This document shows, one piece after another, positions 1-8,713 of a stretch of 64,000 nt of DNA. The notes beneath the pieces were generated by a model. It did not search any database. It saw only the letters and a program-made list of their open reading frames with translations, and was not told the origin of the DNA. The translations under genes and the position numbers were made by a program. The stretch comes from an uncultured Pelagibacteraceae bacterium (lineage in GTDB: Bacteria > Pseudomonadota > Alphaproteobacteria > Pelagibacterales > Pelagibacteraceae): positions 1-64,000 of the forward strand of contig CACAWM010000001.1 of assembly GCA_902536205.1 (NCBI GenBank). The letters are read 5' to 3'. The number at the start of each line of letters is the position of its first letter. Position 1 is the stretch's first letter.

Positions 1-389
1 AATAAATGTAAGTCTACGGGTCTAGATCCAATAGCACACCCACCAGGTAAAGAAACTTTCGCTTTCTTGTATTTTGTTAAAAGAGAACCTAAAACCAATA
101 CTCCAGCGCGCATTGTTTTTACAAGTTTATAAGGAGCCAAAGTATTTATATTTTTTTCTTTATTTTTAATTTCAATAGTATTCTTTTTTTTTATTATTTT
201 CGTTTTCAGTCCAATAAAATTTAATAGTTCAACCATTGTAAATATATCTTTTACCAAAGGAACATTCTTTATTGTTACTTGATTAGAAAGGATAGAAGCT
301 GCTAAAATTGGTAAGGTGGCATTTTTAGATCCCGAAATAGAAATTTTCCCACTTAAATCTCTACTACCTTTAATTATAAGCTTTTGCAT
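1..389 (-). CDS. murA: UDP-N-acetylglucosamine 1-carboxyvinyltransferase, N-terminal part (runs off window)
   Basis: First committed step of peptidoglycan synthesis: transfers enolpyruvate from PEP to UDP-GlcNAc in the cytoplasm. The visible 129 codons start at ATG 389-387 and run open to the left edge. The N-terminus carries the SGSKNATLPIL substrate-binding stretch (residues 19-29), and the loop LPGGCAIGSRPVDLHL (114-129) includes the catalytic Cys118, which is the fosfomycin target in this family. It starts 8 bases after the dcd stop, so it is probably the last visible member of the minus-strand run beginning near 3895. The C-terminal two thirds are outside the window. Confidence 0.95.
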   Translation of the reverse strand, partial: MQKLIIKGSRDLSGKISISGSKNATLPILAASILSNQVTIKNVPLVKDIFTMVELLNFIGLKTKIIKKKNTIEIKNKEKNINTLAPYKLVKTMRAGVLVLGSLLTKYKKAKVSLPGGCAIGSRPVDLHL

Positions 390-397
390 TAAAAAGA

Positions 398-952
398 TTA
401 AACTTTTGGAAGAGTGACGCCTTTTTGTTTCATATACTTACCTTTTCTATTAGCGTAAGTTACACTTGGTCTCTCATTGCCTTTTAAAAAGATAAATTGA
501 GCCACACCCTCATTAGCATAAATTTTTGCTGGTAATGGAGTAGTGTTTGAAAACTCTAAAGTTACATGACCTTCCCACCCGGGTTCCAAAGGCGTTACAT
601 TCACAATTATTCCACATCTTGCATAAGTAGATTTCCCTAAACAAATAACCAAAATATCATCAGGAATTTTAAAATATTCTATTGTTCGAGCTAACGCAAA
701 GGAGTTTGGTGGAATTATACATTCTTTTCCAACTTTCGTTATAAAGCTCTCTTTTTTAAAAATTTTTGGGTCAACTATACCAGAGTTTACATTAGTAAAA
801 ATTTTAAATTCATTCGATACTCTAGCATCGTATCCGTAAGAAGATAAGCCAAAAGATATTTTACCTTTTCTTACTTGCTTATCTACAAAAGGCCTAATCA
901 TTCGCTTTAGTTTTGCCGCTTTTTTAATCCATTTGTCTGAAAGAACAGTCAT
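398..952 (-). CDS. dcd: dCTP deaminase
   Basis: Deaminates dCTP to dUTP, feeding dTMP synthesis via dUTPase. The 184-residue length matches the trimeric Dcd family. The signature KSTYARCGI lies at residues 107-115 and [10 protein letters not shown] at 125-134, in which Glu133 corresponds to the catalytic glutamate of the family. A bifunctional deaminase/dUTPase cannot be excluded from sequence reading alone, but the spacing looks like the monofunctional proteobacterial type. Its ATG overlaps the TGA of a 35-codon gene upstream (ATGA), and murA follows after 8 bases, indicating co-translation in one operon. Confidence 0.95.
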   Translation of the reverse strand: MTVLSDKWIKKAAKLKRMIRPFVDKQVRKGKISFGLSSYGYDARVSNEFKIFTNVNSGIVDPKIFKKESFITKVGKECIIPPNSFALARTIEYFKIPDDILVICLGKSTYARCGIIVNVTPLEPGWEGHVTLEFSNTTPLPAKIYANEGVAQFIFLKGNERPSVTYANRKGKYMKQKGVTLPKV

Positions 953-1056
953 TTTTTCTTTTTTTCTATTTTAATTTTTTTTCTTTTTTTAAGATTTTTT
1001 TTTAAAGCAGCCTCACGGCTTTTGATAAGAGAATCTTTTTTTTCAAAAGATTTCAT
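949..1056 (-). CDS. Small basic hypothetical protein (35 aa)
   Basis: A 35-codon frame runs from ATG 1056-1054 to TGA 951-949; the stop overlaps the dcd start as ATGA, the arrangement of translationally coupled genes. The product is very basic and predicted helical (centre [14 protein letters not shown]), with no membrane segment. Many alphaproteobacteria carry short proteins with a similar alanine-leucine / Arg-Lys pattern, but I cannot name a family. Support comes from the frame fitting exactly between the neighbouring genes. A chance frame in Lys-rich AT sequence is the alternative. Confidence 0.55.
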   Translation of the reverse strand: MKSFEKKDSLIKSREAALKKNLKKRKKIKIEKKKK

Positions 1057-1063
1057 TTAAAAA

Positions 1064-1258
1064 TTAATTTTTATCTGGGTTTGTTAAATCCTCTAAAGTT
1101 ATAGGCTTATCAATGTCATGCATTAATTTTTCTTTGGACTCTTTTAAGTTAATCGTTGAACGTTTAGCTCTCCTTTGCTCAATTCTTGCTTTCCGCTTAG
1201 CCTCCTTTTTCATGGCTTTATCGCCTCGAGTAGATTTGTAATCGTAGTGAATTCCCAT
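1064..1258 (-). CDS. Small basic hypothetical protein (64 aa)
   Basis: Unrecognised 64-residue protein. The N-terminal half is strongly basic and helical (DYKSTRGDKAMKKEAKRKAR at residues 6-25); the C-terminal half is acidic to neutral. There is no signal peptide or membrane segment. The basic block suggests nucleic-acid or ribosome association, but this is only a guess from composition. It lies 16 bases after the preceding small membrane-protein gene and 7 bases before the next short gene, in the same direction, which supports it being a real operon member. An internal ATG at codon 16 is a possible alternative start. Confidence 0.6.
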   Translation of the reverse strand: MGIHYDYKSTRGDKAMKKEAKRKARIEQRRAKRSTINLKESKEKLMHDIDKPITLEDLTNPDKN

Positions 1259-1274
1259 ATTGAGCGTCCCTTCA

Positions 1275-1463
1275 TTAATTTCTAAATTTACTTCTTGAAG
1301 CTCTGTTTTGCAAGCCTCTAGATTTAACCTTCTGAATAATTATAAATAATATCGACAAAATTACGGCAACTAGTACATCTTGGAGTGGTGTTGCATTTGG
1401 AAAACCATAATTCCATATTATTACTAAAATTAACCATACCAACCAATTAATTTTTTTAATCAT
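1275..1463 (-). CDS. Small membrane protein (62 aa), two transmembrane segments
   Basis: Unrecognised short inner-membrane protein. Two hydrophobic segments are visible, around residues 6-22 and 28-46, joined by a short loop containing NATPLQD; the C-terminus is basic (KVKSRGLQNRASRSK), which favours a cytoplasmic tail. The start codon lies inside the last codons of the upstream DUF255 gene (8-base overlap), so the two are probably translationally coupled and may act together. Confidence 0.65.
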   Translation of the reverse strand: MIKKINWLVWLILVIIWNYGFPNATPLQDVLVAVILSILFIIIQKVKSRGLQNRASRSKFRN

Positions 1464-3186
1464 CTATTTTACAACCTTGCTCGTTACAATTTTTACCTGA
1501 ATTAATTTTATTAAAAAAATCTACAGCTCTTATTGCTGTCATCATATGATTTTTATAAATATTAATATAACCATTAAGACTTACAGATAGTTTCTTTGCC
1601 TCTTCCATCAATCCACATCTTATTAAATTTATAAGCATCACAGCATTACCATTTGGAATTGTATTGTCACCTATGTCTATTGGCTTGAAAAAAGTATCTT
1701 GATTATTTTTAGGATTTTTTTGAAAGATGTTTTTATCTCTTAAGAAAAATTTATTTATTGCCTCTTTAGATAAATTTCTGGCTAATTCCTTGTATTTGAA
1801 ATTCATAGTTATGTCTGACAAGTCATTAATTGCATTAATTAAAAAGGCATAATCTTCAATAAAAACAATATCTTTTGAGTAACTATGGTGAATTTTATTT
1901 TTTATATATTTTTTTTCAATTTTTAAGAAAAACTCTTCAGCTAATTTTAAATATCCACTATTTGGCAAAATTTCATTTGCAGAAATCAATGCGCTAATCA
2001 TTAAACAATTTAAATCAAGTTGAGTTTTATCGTCAAAAAACGGTTTTTCTCTTTTTAATCTTATTTGTAAAAGTTTATTTAAAATTTGTTCAGTGGGTTT
2101 TTGCTTTTCAACTAGAATGATTTTATTTTCCCAATTTCCCTCTGGCTTAATATCAAAATATTGCCCGATATTTTCTATATCTTTTATTTCACTATAAGAA
2201 TAAATATAATATTTACCTTCTTCACCCTCGCTATCTGCGTCGTAAGCAGAGCCAAGAAAACCCTCTTTATTAAGAAAGTTTTTAGTTAAAAAATTAATTG
2301 TTTGTTTTAGTTTTTCTTTAAAATAATTTTCTGAGTTAATTTTGCAATATTTTGAGAGTAATAATATAAATTGTGTATTGTCATAAAGCATTTTCTCAAA
2401 ATGTGGAATTACCCAATCTTCATCGACTGTATACCGAGCAATACCACCTTCGACATGATCATATATCCCTTTCGAACAAAGTTGCTTAATAATTAGTTCT
2501 ACTGGTTTTAAATACTTTAAGTCGTTAGATGTATTATAAAAATAAAGTAAAGTTTCAAATAGATTAAAAGTAGGAAATTTAGGAGCACCTTTATAGCCTC
2601 CCTTAACTGGGTCTAAATGACTTAAAGACATTTCTAGAATAGATTCAAGATCTTGATTTAAAACAGAAGTTTTTTTCAAATTTAAATTTTTTATAATTAA
2701 ATCTTTTTGATTAATTATTTTTTCTCTTTGATCTTTGTAAGCATCAGAAACTTTTTTAAGAATTTCTTTAAATGATGGTAAACCATGTTTTGACTCTTTT
2801 GGAAAATAAGTTCCTCCCATAAATGGAATACCATTTTCGTCTAAAAACATAGTTAGAGGCCATCCACCTCCAGTTTGATTTAATAATTGGAATGAGCTTT
2901 GAAAAATAAAATCTAGATCTGGTCTTTCCTCTCTATCAACTTTTATATTTACAAAAAGGTCATTCATTAATTTTGCAGTTTCAATATCTTCGAAACTTTC
3001 ATGGGCCATGACATGACACCAGTGGCAACTTGCATATCCAATACTTAATAGAACTGGCTTTTTACTTTGTTTTGAAAATTGCAAAGTTTCCTTGGACCAA
3101 ACCTGCCAATTAACTGGATTATCTTTATGTTGTTTAAGATAAGGACTTAAATCATTAGATAAAACATTTTCATTAATTTTTATCAT
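1456..3186 (-). CDS. Thioredoxin-fold DUF255 (YyaL/SPATA20-like) protein
   Basis: Cytosolic protein of the DUF255 / YyaL / SPATA20 family: an N-terminal thioredoxin-like domain followed by an (alpha/alpha)6-barrel-like region. The hallmark is GYASCHWCHVMAHESFED near residues 50-67, with a CHWC redox-type motif, followed by KVDREERPD and GGWPLTMFL. No biochemical role is firmly established. The frame opens with TTG at 3189, but the ATG at 3186 gives MIKINENVLS and overlaps the end of the upstream VTT gene, so I take 3186 (576 aa). The order VTT protein, DUF255, 2-TM protein with overlaps at both ends suggests one transcription unit. Confidence 0.9.
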   Translation of the reverse strand: MIKINENVLSNDLSPYLKQHKDNPVNWQVWSKETLQFSKQSKKPVLLSIGYASCHWCHVMAHESFEDIETAKLMNDLFVNIKVDREERPDLDFIFQSSFQLLNQTGGGWPLTMFLDENGIPFMGGTYFPKESKHGLPSFKEILKKVSDAYKDQREKIINQKDLIIKNLNLKKTSVLNQDLESILEMSLSHLDPVKGGYKGAPKFPTFNLFETLLYFYNTSNDLKYLKPVELIIKQLCSKGIYDHVEGGIARYTVDEDWVIPHFEKMLYDNTQFILLLSKYCKINSENYFKEKLKQTINFLTKNFLNKEGFLGSAYDADSEGEEGKYYIYSYSEIKDIENIGQYFDIKPEGNWENKIILVEKQKPTEQILNKLLQIRLKREKPFFDDKTQLDLNCLMISALISANEILPNSGYLKLAEEFFLKIEKKYIKNKIHHSYSKDIVFIEDYAFLINAINDLSDITMNFKYKELARNLSKEAINKFFLRDKNIFQKNPKNNQDTFFKPIDIGDNTIPNGNAVMLINLIRCGLMEEAKKLSVSLNGYINIYKNHMMTAIRAVDFFNKINSGKNCNEQGCKIDD

Positions 3187-3895
3187 CAAAAAACTTTTTT
3201 TTTAATATTAAGGAAATGATCATAAGAAAAGCAAACATAAAAATTGGAGAATAAATATCTGGAGATAATACAAAATCAATCATGCTAAATTCTTCAGATT
3301 GTTCTACATAAGAATTCAGTCCTGCTCCTATTGTGTTAAAAATAAAAAATCCAGGAATAAACCCAAAAAAACTTGATAAAAAATAATTTAATTTTTTCAT
3401 TCCAAATAAAATTGGAATTAAATTTTGTAATCCAAATGGTACACCCAAACCTCCGATAAATCTATAAATAAAAAAATAGTAAAATTCATTTTTTTTAAAT
3501 AAGAGAATATGCTTATTAAATTTTTGCTCTAAAATTTTCTTTACTAGATCTCTAAAGAAAAAATTCCCAATAGAATACAAAATTAACGCTCCTACCGAAA
3601 TTGAAACAACTGAAATTAATGTGCCAAGCCACTGGCCAAATAATATTCCAGAGATAATTAATATCGGTGATCCAAACCCAAGAAGGGCTACCCAAAAAAT
3701 TGCAAATAAAAAAAAATAAATTAAATTTGTTATTTTGTTGCTTGTTGAAAAATAATTTAAATCTTCTTGAAGTTCTTTGTAGTAGGAAAAATCTTTTAAT
3801 CTACTAATCTCAATTCCTGTAAAAATAAAATATAAGAATGCAATAAGTATAATTAAGTAAGAAATACCTAAAAATAATTTTAAATTTTTACTCAT
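3173..3895 (-). CDS. TVP38/TMEM64-type (VTT/DedA-like) membrane protein
   Basis: Integral inner-membrane protein of 240 residues with about six hydrophobic segments. The core between residues 60 and 175 has the VTT/SNARE-associated pattern: a glycine-rich membrane re-entrant part (LGFGSPILIISGILFG) and FIYRFIGGLGVPFGLQN, the conserved R-x-x-x-G/P region of this superfamily. Members are implicated in lipid handling (undecaprenyl-phosphate or phospholipid flipping in related DedA/PopT proteins); the substrate here is unknown. It is the first gene of the leftward run that continues to murA, and it diverges from rpmH across 50 bases. Confidence 0.85.
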   Translation of the reverse strand: MSKNLKLFLGISYLIILIAFLYFIFTGIEISRLKDFSYYKELQEDLNYFSTSNKITNLIYFFLFAIFWVALLGFGSPILIISGILFGQWLGTLISVVSISVGALILYSIGNFFFRDLVKKILEQKFNKHILLFKKNEFYYFFIYRFIGGLGVPFGLQNLIPILFGMKKLNYFLSSFFGFIPGFFIFNTIGAGLNSYVEQSEEFSMIDFVLSPDIYSPIFMFAFLMIISLILKKKFFDDKN

Positions 3896-3945
3896 AATTT
3901 ACCTGTACAATAGACAACAATTAAAATATATACCTTTAAATATTT

Positions 3946-4080
3946 ATGAAAAGAACATATCAGCCAAGCAATTTAGTAAGAAAAAGAAGACATGGTTTTA
4001 GAGCAAGAATGGCAACCAAAAATGGAAGACAATTAATAGCTCGAAGAAGAGCCAAAGGAAGAAAAACTCTATCTACATAA
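3946..4080 (+). CDS. rpmH: 50S ribosomal protein L34
   Basis: A 44-codon gene, ATG 3946 to TAA 4080. The product begins [20 protein letters not shown] and ends with [12 protein letters not shown], the classic bL34 sequence, very basic throughout. It is the first gene of the rpmH-rnpA-yidD-yidC cluster conserved across bacteria, with rnpA starting 5 bases after its stop. A weak candidate promoter (TTTACC, 18 bases, TAAAAT) can be drawn in the 50 bases upstream, but I do not consider it proven. Confidence 0.98.
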   Translation: MKRTYQPSNLVRKRRHGFRARMATKNGRQLIARRRAKGRKTLST

Positions 4081-4085
4081 ATTAA

Positions 4086-4436
4086 ATGGTGAAGCTTGAA
4101 AGTTTAAAAAAAAGCTACCAATTCAAAAAAGCTCTTAAAGAAAAAAAAATTCATACTGATTATTTTTCTCTTTTTGCAGCCAAAAATTTTTTTAACCCAA
4201 AGCAAAAAACCAATCTACTAATAAGTTTCGTTATGAAAAAAAAAATTGGAAATGCGGTTAAAAGAAACAAAATTAGAAGAAAATTAAAAGCAATAGTTCA
4301 AAAATTATTAAAAAAAAGGGGTGCAATTAATAAGGATTACACTTATATAGTTTTCGGTAAGTCTAATGCTTATGCTCAAAAACAAGATGTGCTTTTGCCA
4401 TTAATGGAGAAAAGTTTTAGTAAATTAAAAAAGTAA
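4086..4436 (+). CDS. rnpA: Ribonuclease P protein component
   Basis: Basic protein subunit that assists the RNase P RNA in 5' maturation of tRNA precursors. 116 residues; the family signature [13 protein letters not shown] lies at about residues 57-69, and the preceding aromatic/basic strand (YFSLFAAKN) fits the fold. The RNase P RNA gene is not in this window. It follows rpmH by 5 bases and yidD starts 1 base after its stop, so it is certainly part of the rpmH operon. Confidence 0.97.
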   Translation: MVKLESLKKSYQFKKALKEKKIHTDYFSLFAAKNFFNPKQKTNLLISFVMKKKIGNAVKRNKIRRKLKAIVQKLLKKRGAINKDYTYIVFGKSNAYAQKQDVLLPLMEKSFSKLKK

Positions 4437-4437
4437 A

Positions 4438-4692
4438 ATGACAAAAATTCTTATTTTCATAATCAAAATTTATCAATATTTTATATCTCCACTCTTAGGA
4501 GGTAGATGTAGATTTTTACCTACTTGTTCAGAGTATTTTATTGAAGCACTTAAAACTCAAGGCTTAATAATAGGAATTAAATTAGGTATAAAAAGAATTT
4601 TAAAATGTCATCCATTTAAGAAACTTGGCGGCAGTCATGGTTTAGATTTTGTTCCTATTCAGAAAGATAAAAAGGGTAGCAATAATGGATAG
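4438..4692 (+). CDS. yidD: Membrane protein insertion efficiency factor YidD
   Basis: 84-residue membrane-associated protein that aids YidC/Sec-dependent insertion. The family core is intact: [20 protein letters not shown] near residues 12-31 (with the conserved CRFxPTCSEY) and a second conserved block with KCHPF and GGSHGLD near residues 56-70. An N-terminal amphipathic or hydrophobic helix precedes the core. Its last 8 bases overlap the yidC start. Confidence 0.96.
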   Translation: MTKILIFIIKIYQYFISPLLGGRCRFLPTCSEYFIEALKTQGLIIGIKLGIKRILKCHPFKKLGGSHGLDFVPIQKDKKGSNNG

Positions 4693-6367
4693 AAATGTTT
4701 TTGTTGCAATTGCTCTTTCAATGTCTGTTTTACTTTTCTGGGGTGCTTTTTTCGAAACTCCAAAAAAAACTTCTGAACAACAAACAAATCAAAAAGTAGA
4801 AAAAAAGAATGAGCAAGGATCTATTTCACCAACGATTAATCAGCCACAAATAATTAAAAAAATTACTAGAAAAGAATCTATTAATAAAAGCAAAAGAATT
4901 AAAATTGAAAATGACAGTGTAGTAGGTTCTATTAATTTAAAGGGTGCTTTAATTGACGATATATCGTTTAAAAAACATAAACAAAAAGTTGAAGGTGAAA
5001 AAAATATCATTTTTTTGAACCCATCTGATACTGAAAGCGGTTTTTATATAGAAACTGGTTGGACAAGTATTGGAAATAAAATTAAAGTTCCAACTAAAGA
5101 ATCTGAATGGACAGTTAAGGGTAATAATATTTTAAGCGACAACTCTCCTATAATTTTGCAATGGAACAATAATGAGGGTGTTACTTTTGAAAAAAGAATT
5201 GAGTTAGATGACAAGTATTTATTTAAAATATCACAGCAAGTAAAAAATAATTCGAATTCACCTATTGATCTATATCCGTATGCACAGATGACAAGGAATA
5301 AAATCCCCGACGATATTCAAAATTTTTATATTCAACATGAGGGGTTTATCGGTGTATTTGATGATGAATTAAAAGAAGACGATTATGATGATGTAGAAGA
5401 AAAAAAAATAGTAAGAGAGTCAAGTGAAGGCTGGCTTGGAATAACAGATAAATATTGGATGACTGCATTTGTACCTGAATCAGGTAAAAAGTTTAAATCT
5501 ACATTCCTTTACGAAAATGGATTTAAAGCGAATTATATTATTAATGAACCGGTAAATATTGATAAATCATCAATTGGATTGAATAAACTGAGATTATTTA
5601 TCGCCGCTAAAGAGGTTGAGACAATTGATGGATATGCTGCAGACCAAAATATAAATAAATTTGATTTAGTTATAGACTGGGGATGGTTCTACTTTTTCAC
5701 AAAACCTCTATTTTTCGTAATAGATTATTTATTTAAAATTTCAGGAAATTTTGGAACAGCTATAGTTTTATTAACAATTGCTATACGACTTATTTTCTTC
5801 CCACTAGCTAACTTCTCATTCAGGTCGATGGCTAAAATGAAAGCAGTTCAACCAGAGATGATGAGACTTAAAGAACTACACAAAGATGATAAAGTTAAAT
5901 TGCAGCAAGAGATGATGGCGTTATATAGAAAAGAAAAAATAAATCCTGCATCAGGTTGTTTGCCTGTTTTAATTCAAATTCCATTCTTTTTTGCAATTTA
6001 TAAGATGCTTTTTATTTCTTTAGAAATGAGGCATCAGCCATTTTTTGGTTGGATAAAAGACTTATCAGCACAAGATCCAACTTCTTTATTCAATTTATTT
6101 GGTTTAATTCCGTGGGATCCCCCAGGATTTATGATTATAGGAATTTGGCCAATATTAATGGGGGCCTCTATGTGGGTTCAACAAAAACTCAACCCTGCTC
6201 CTGCTGATCCTATACAGGCAAAAATATTTGCTTTCTTTCCGTTATTTTTAACGATCATACTTGCCTCTTTCCCTTCTGGATTAGTTGTATACTGGACGAT
6301 AAATAATATTCTCACAATAGCTCAACAGTACGTAATTGTTAAAAAAACAACTGTGAAAACAAATTAG
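4685..6367 (+). CDS. yidC: Membrane protein insertase YidC
   Basis: Inserts and folds inner-membrane proteins, alone or with SecYEG. 560 residues from ATG 4685 ([20 protein letters not shown]); a longer frame opens at 4649 but that part lies inside yidD and lacks support, while 4685 gives the typical YidC N-terminal anchor. After TM1 comes a large periplasmic beta domain (about residues 50-330), then the conserved five-TM core with [20 protein letters not shown], the cytoplasmic hairpin, and [16 protein letters not shown]. The next gene, argB, begins directly after the TAG stop. The engB/yihA GTPase gene often found here in related bacteria is absent. Confidence 0.97.
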   Translation: MDRNVFVAIALSMSVLLFWGAFFETPKKTSEQQTNQKVEKKNEQGSISPTINQPQIIKKITRKESINKSKRIKIENDSVVGSINLKGALIDDISFKKHKQKVEGEKNIIFLNPSDTESGFYIETGWTSIGNKIKVPTKESEWTVKGNNILSDNSPIILQWNNNEGVTFEKRIELDDKYLFKISQQVKNNSNSPIDLYPYAQMTRNKIPDDIQNFYIQHEGFIGVFDDELKEDDYDDVEEKKIVRESSEGWLGITDKYWMTAFVPESGKKFKSTFLYENGFKANYIINEPVNIDKSSIGLNKLRLFIAAKEVETIDGYAADQNINKFDLVIDWGWFYFFTKPLFFVIDYLFKISGNFGTAIVLLTIAIRLIFFPLANFSFRSMAKMKAVQPEMMRLKELHKDDKVKLQQEMMALYRKEKINPASGCLPVLIQIPFFFAIYKMLFISLEMRHQPFFGWIKDLSAQDPTSLFNLFGLIPWDPPGFMIIGIWPILMGASMWVQQKLNPAPADPIQAKIFAFFPLFLTIILASFPSGLVVYWTINNILTIAQQYVIVKKTTVKTN

Positions 6368-7237
6368 ATGTCAGAAAATATTTCTCTAGACGAGATAAAA
6401 GAATTTTGGCCTGATAAAGCTCCAGACATCAATATTGTTCAAAAATACATTAAAAAATATGAAAATGAAAAAATTGTAATAAAATATGGTGGTAATGTTT
6501 TAATAGACAGAAATGTCTTTAATAATTTTATATATGATATAAATGTTCTTAATAGATTGGGTTTATCTGTAATTGTAGTTCACGGTGGTGGTCCAAGAAT
6601 TAAAAGAGAATTAGATAAGAAAAAAATCATATCGAAATTTATTAATGGCTTAAGGGTTACTGATAAAAACATAATTGATACAGTAGAGGAAGTTTTAATT
6701 GATTTTAACAAAGACATAGCTAATTCTCTTATGAAATTAGGTTCTCAAACAGCTATGTTTCACACTAAGACTGTTAACATAATAGAAGTTGAACCTGAAA
6801 GAGAGGAACTTGGATTTGTTGGAAAGCCAAATAAAATAAATGATAATTTAATTCAAAACGCATTAAATGAAAATAAAATTCCAATCATAGCACCTTTAGG
6901 TTTAGGAAAGAATGGACAAACATATAATATTAATGGTGACACTGCCGCCAGTGCTATCGCAAAAAAACTTAAGTCTAGAAGACTAATATTAATGACTAAT
7001 GTTGAAGGTGTATATGATGACCAAAAAAAGTTAATATCGGAAATTAAACCTTTAGATCTTGAAAATCTTATTAAATGGAAAGTTGTTCAAGGAGGCATGA
7101 TACCAAAAATAGAAAATTGCGTAGATGCTGTGCAAAATGGAGTGAGAGGTGTAGTAATTCTAGACGGAAGAAAAGCCCATTCGATTTTACACGAAATTTT
7201 TTCTGATAAGGGATCTGGAACGCTGATTAGAGAATGA
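6368..7237 (+). CDS. argB: Acetylglutamate kinase
   Basis: Phosphorylates N-acetyl-L-glutamate with ATP, the second step of arginine synthesis. 289 residues of the amino-acid kinase fold: IVIKYGGNVL near residue 35 (phosphate-binding Lys), the VVHGGGPRI loop near 69-77, the substrate-binding stretch FINGLRVTD near 91-99, NINGDTAASAIA, and GVRGVVILDGR near the end. It starts immediately after the yidC stop and overlaps the next gene by 4 bases (ATGA). The position next to yidC rather than in an arg operon is also seen in other alphaproteobacteria. Confidence 0.96.
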   Translation: MSENISLDEIKEFWPDKAPDINIVQKYIKKYENEKIVIKYGGNVLIDRNVFNNFIYDINVLNRLGLSVIVVHGGGPRIKRELDKKKIISKFINGLRVTDKNIIDTVEEVLIDFNKDIANSLMKLGSQTAMFHTKTVNIIEVEPEREELGFVGKPNKINDNLIQNALNENKIPIIAPLGLGKNGQTYNINGDTAASAIAKKLKSRRLILMTNVEGVYDDQKKLISEIKPLDLENLIKWKVVQGGMIPKIENCVDAVQNGVRGVVILDGRKAHSILHEIFSDKGSGTLIRE

Positions 7238-7899
7238 AAAATTTAAAAGATATTAAATTTTGGTTATTTGACCTAGATAATACCCTTTATGATGGTGCTA
7301 CTAAAGTTTTCGATCAAGTAGATAAAAAAATGTCTAAATTTATCTCTGAAAAACTTAATGTCGGAATTGAAGAAGCTAGAAAAATTCAAAAGAGCTATTT
7401 TCAGGAATATAATACAACCTTAAACGGAATGATTAAACACCATAAAATAGATGCTGATGAATTTTTGGAGTTTGTTCATGACGTAGATCTAAGTTTTTTA
7501 AATGAAGATAAAGATTTAGAGGAAGAAATTAAAAAATTAGAAGGAAAAAAAATAATTTTTACAAATGGTTCTAGAGCGCATGCCCTCAACGTTACGAAAA
7601 AAATAGGAATAGATAAGCTTTTTGATGGAATTTTTGATATACGAGATTGTGAATTTATTCCAAAGCCTTCAAAAGAACCTTATAAAAAATTAGTAGAAAA
7701 TTACAAAATTGAGCCACAATATTGTATATTCTTTGAAGATATTGCAAGAAATTTAAAACCAGCTTACGAATTAGGAATGAAAACTGTTTGGATTAAAAAT
7801 GATGAACCTTGGGCGGCAAAATATTCTGACTCAGAATTTATCAATTATAAAACTGATAATTTGGCAAAATTTTTAAAGGAGATTAATGAGTTACGATAA
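7234..7899 (+). CDS. HAD-family pyrimidine 5'-nucleotidase-like phosphatase
   Basis: 221-residue HAD-superfamily hydrolase of the yeast SDT1/PHM8 (pyrimidine 5'-nucleotidase) type. Motif I is FDLDNTLYD near residues 12-20, motif II FTNGS near 110-114, the motif III lysine is in [10 protein letters not shown] and motif IV is FFEDIARNL. An all-alpha cap (about residues 20-95) separates motifs I and II. It is likely a cytosolic nucleotidase or phosphatase for small phosphorylated metabolites; the substrate is not readable. It overlaps argB by 4 bases and dapD by 14 bases, so it is embedded in the arg/dap operon. Confidence 0.88.
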   Translation: MKNLKDIKFWLFDLDNTLYDGATKVFDQVDKKMSKFISEKLNVGIEEARKIQKSYFQEYNTTLNGMIKHHKIDADEFLEFVHDVDLSFLNEDKDLEEEIKKLEGKKIIFTNGSRAHALNVTKKIGIDKLFDGIFDIRDCEFIPKPSKEPYKKLVENYKIEPQYCIFFEDIARNLKPAYELGMKTVWIKNDEPWAAKYSDSEFINYKTDNLAKFLKEINELR

Positions 7900-8713
7900 G
7901 CTAGAAAAAATTATAAACGAAAATTTTGAAAAAAAAGAAAATGTAGGTCCAAAATCAGATAAAAAATTAATTAAAGCTATTAATGAAACAATTAATTTAG
8001 TTGATGGTGGAAAAATTAGAGTGGCAAATAAACGAAATGGCAATTGGATTGTAAATCAATGGATTAAAAAAGCTATTTTGTTAAGTTTTAGAATAAATAA
8101 AATGGAGATGATGAAAGGCCCTTATACTACTTGGTATGACAAAGTTCCTGGAAAGACAGTCAAGTGGAAAGAGAAAGATTGGAAAAAAGCTGGGTACCGT
8201 CATGTACCTAACGGAGTTGTAAGAAAAGGAGCATATATTGCCAAAAATGTAGTTTTAATGCCAAGCTTTGTAAACCTTGGAGCTTATGTTGATGAGGGTA
8301 CTATGATTGATACTTGGGCATCAGTTGGCTCTTGTGCTCAGGTTGGAAAAAACTGTCATATTTCTGGAGGAGCAGGTATCGGAGGAGTTTTAGAACCCCT
8401 TCAAGCTGGTCCAGTAATAATTGAGGATAATTGTTTTATTGGTGCTCGGTCTGAAATTGCTGAAGGCGTTTTGGTTGAGGAAGGTGCTGTACTTTCAATG
8501 GGAGTTTATATTGGAGCATCTACAAAAATAGTAGATAGAAATAGTGGAGAAATACATTATGGAAGAGTACCTGCATATTCAGTTGTTGTTCCTGGTAGCC
8601 TAAATAGCAAATCAAACCCAAATAGTCCTTCATTGTATTGTGCAGTCATAGTGAAAAAAGTTGACGAGAAAACTAGAAGTAAAACTTCTATCAATGATCT
8701 TTTAAGAGAGTAA
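7886..8713 (+). CDS. dapD: 2,3,4,5-tetrahydropyridine-2,6-dicarboxylate N-succinyltransferase
   Basis: Succinylates tetrahydrodipicolinate in the succinylase branch of lysine/meso-DAP synthesis, using succinyl-CoA. 275 residues: an alpha-helical N-terminal domain, then a left-handed beta-helix of hexapeptide repeats ([46 protein letters not shown] and on). A good Shine-Dalgarno (AAAGGAG) lies just before the ATG inside the end of the upstream gene. It is followed directly by dapE, the next but one enzyme of the pathway, with stop and start sharing one base. Confidence 0.97.
   Translation: MSYDKLEKIINENFEKKENVGPKSDKKLIKAINETINLVDGGKIRVANKRNGNWIVNQWIKKAILLSFRINKMEMMKGPYTTWYDKVPGKTVKWKEKDWKKAGYRHVPNGVVRKGAYIAKNVVLMPSFVNLGAYVDEGTMIDTWASVGSCAQVGKNCHISGGAGIGGVLEPLQAGPVIIEDNCFIGARSEIAEGVLVEEGAVLSMGVYIGASTKIVDRNSGEIHYGRVPAYSVVVPGSLNSKSNPNSPSLYCAVIVKKVDEKTRSKTSINDLLRE

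Noticed and set aside
6340..6400. Missing engB/yihA gene between yidC and argB
   Set aside because: argB begins directly after the yidC stop, so there is no remnant here; the gene may simply be elsewhere in the chromosome.
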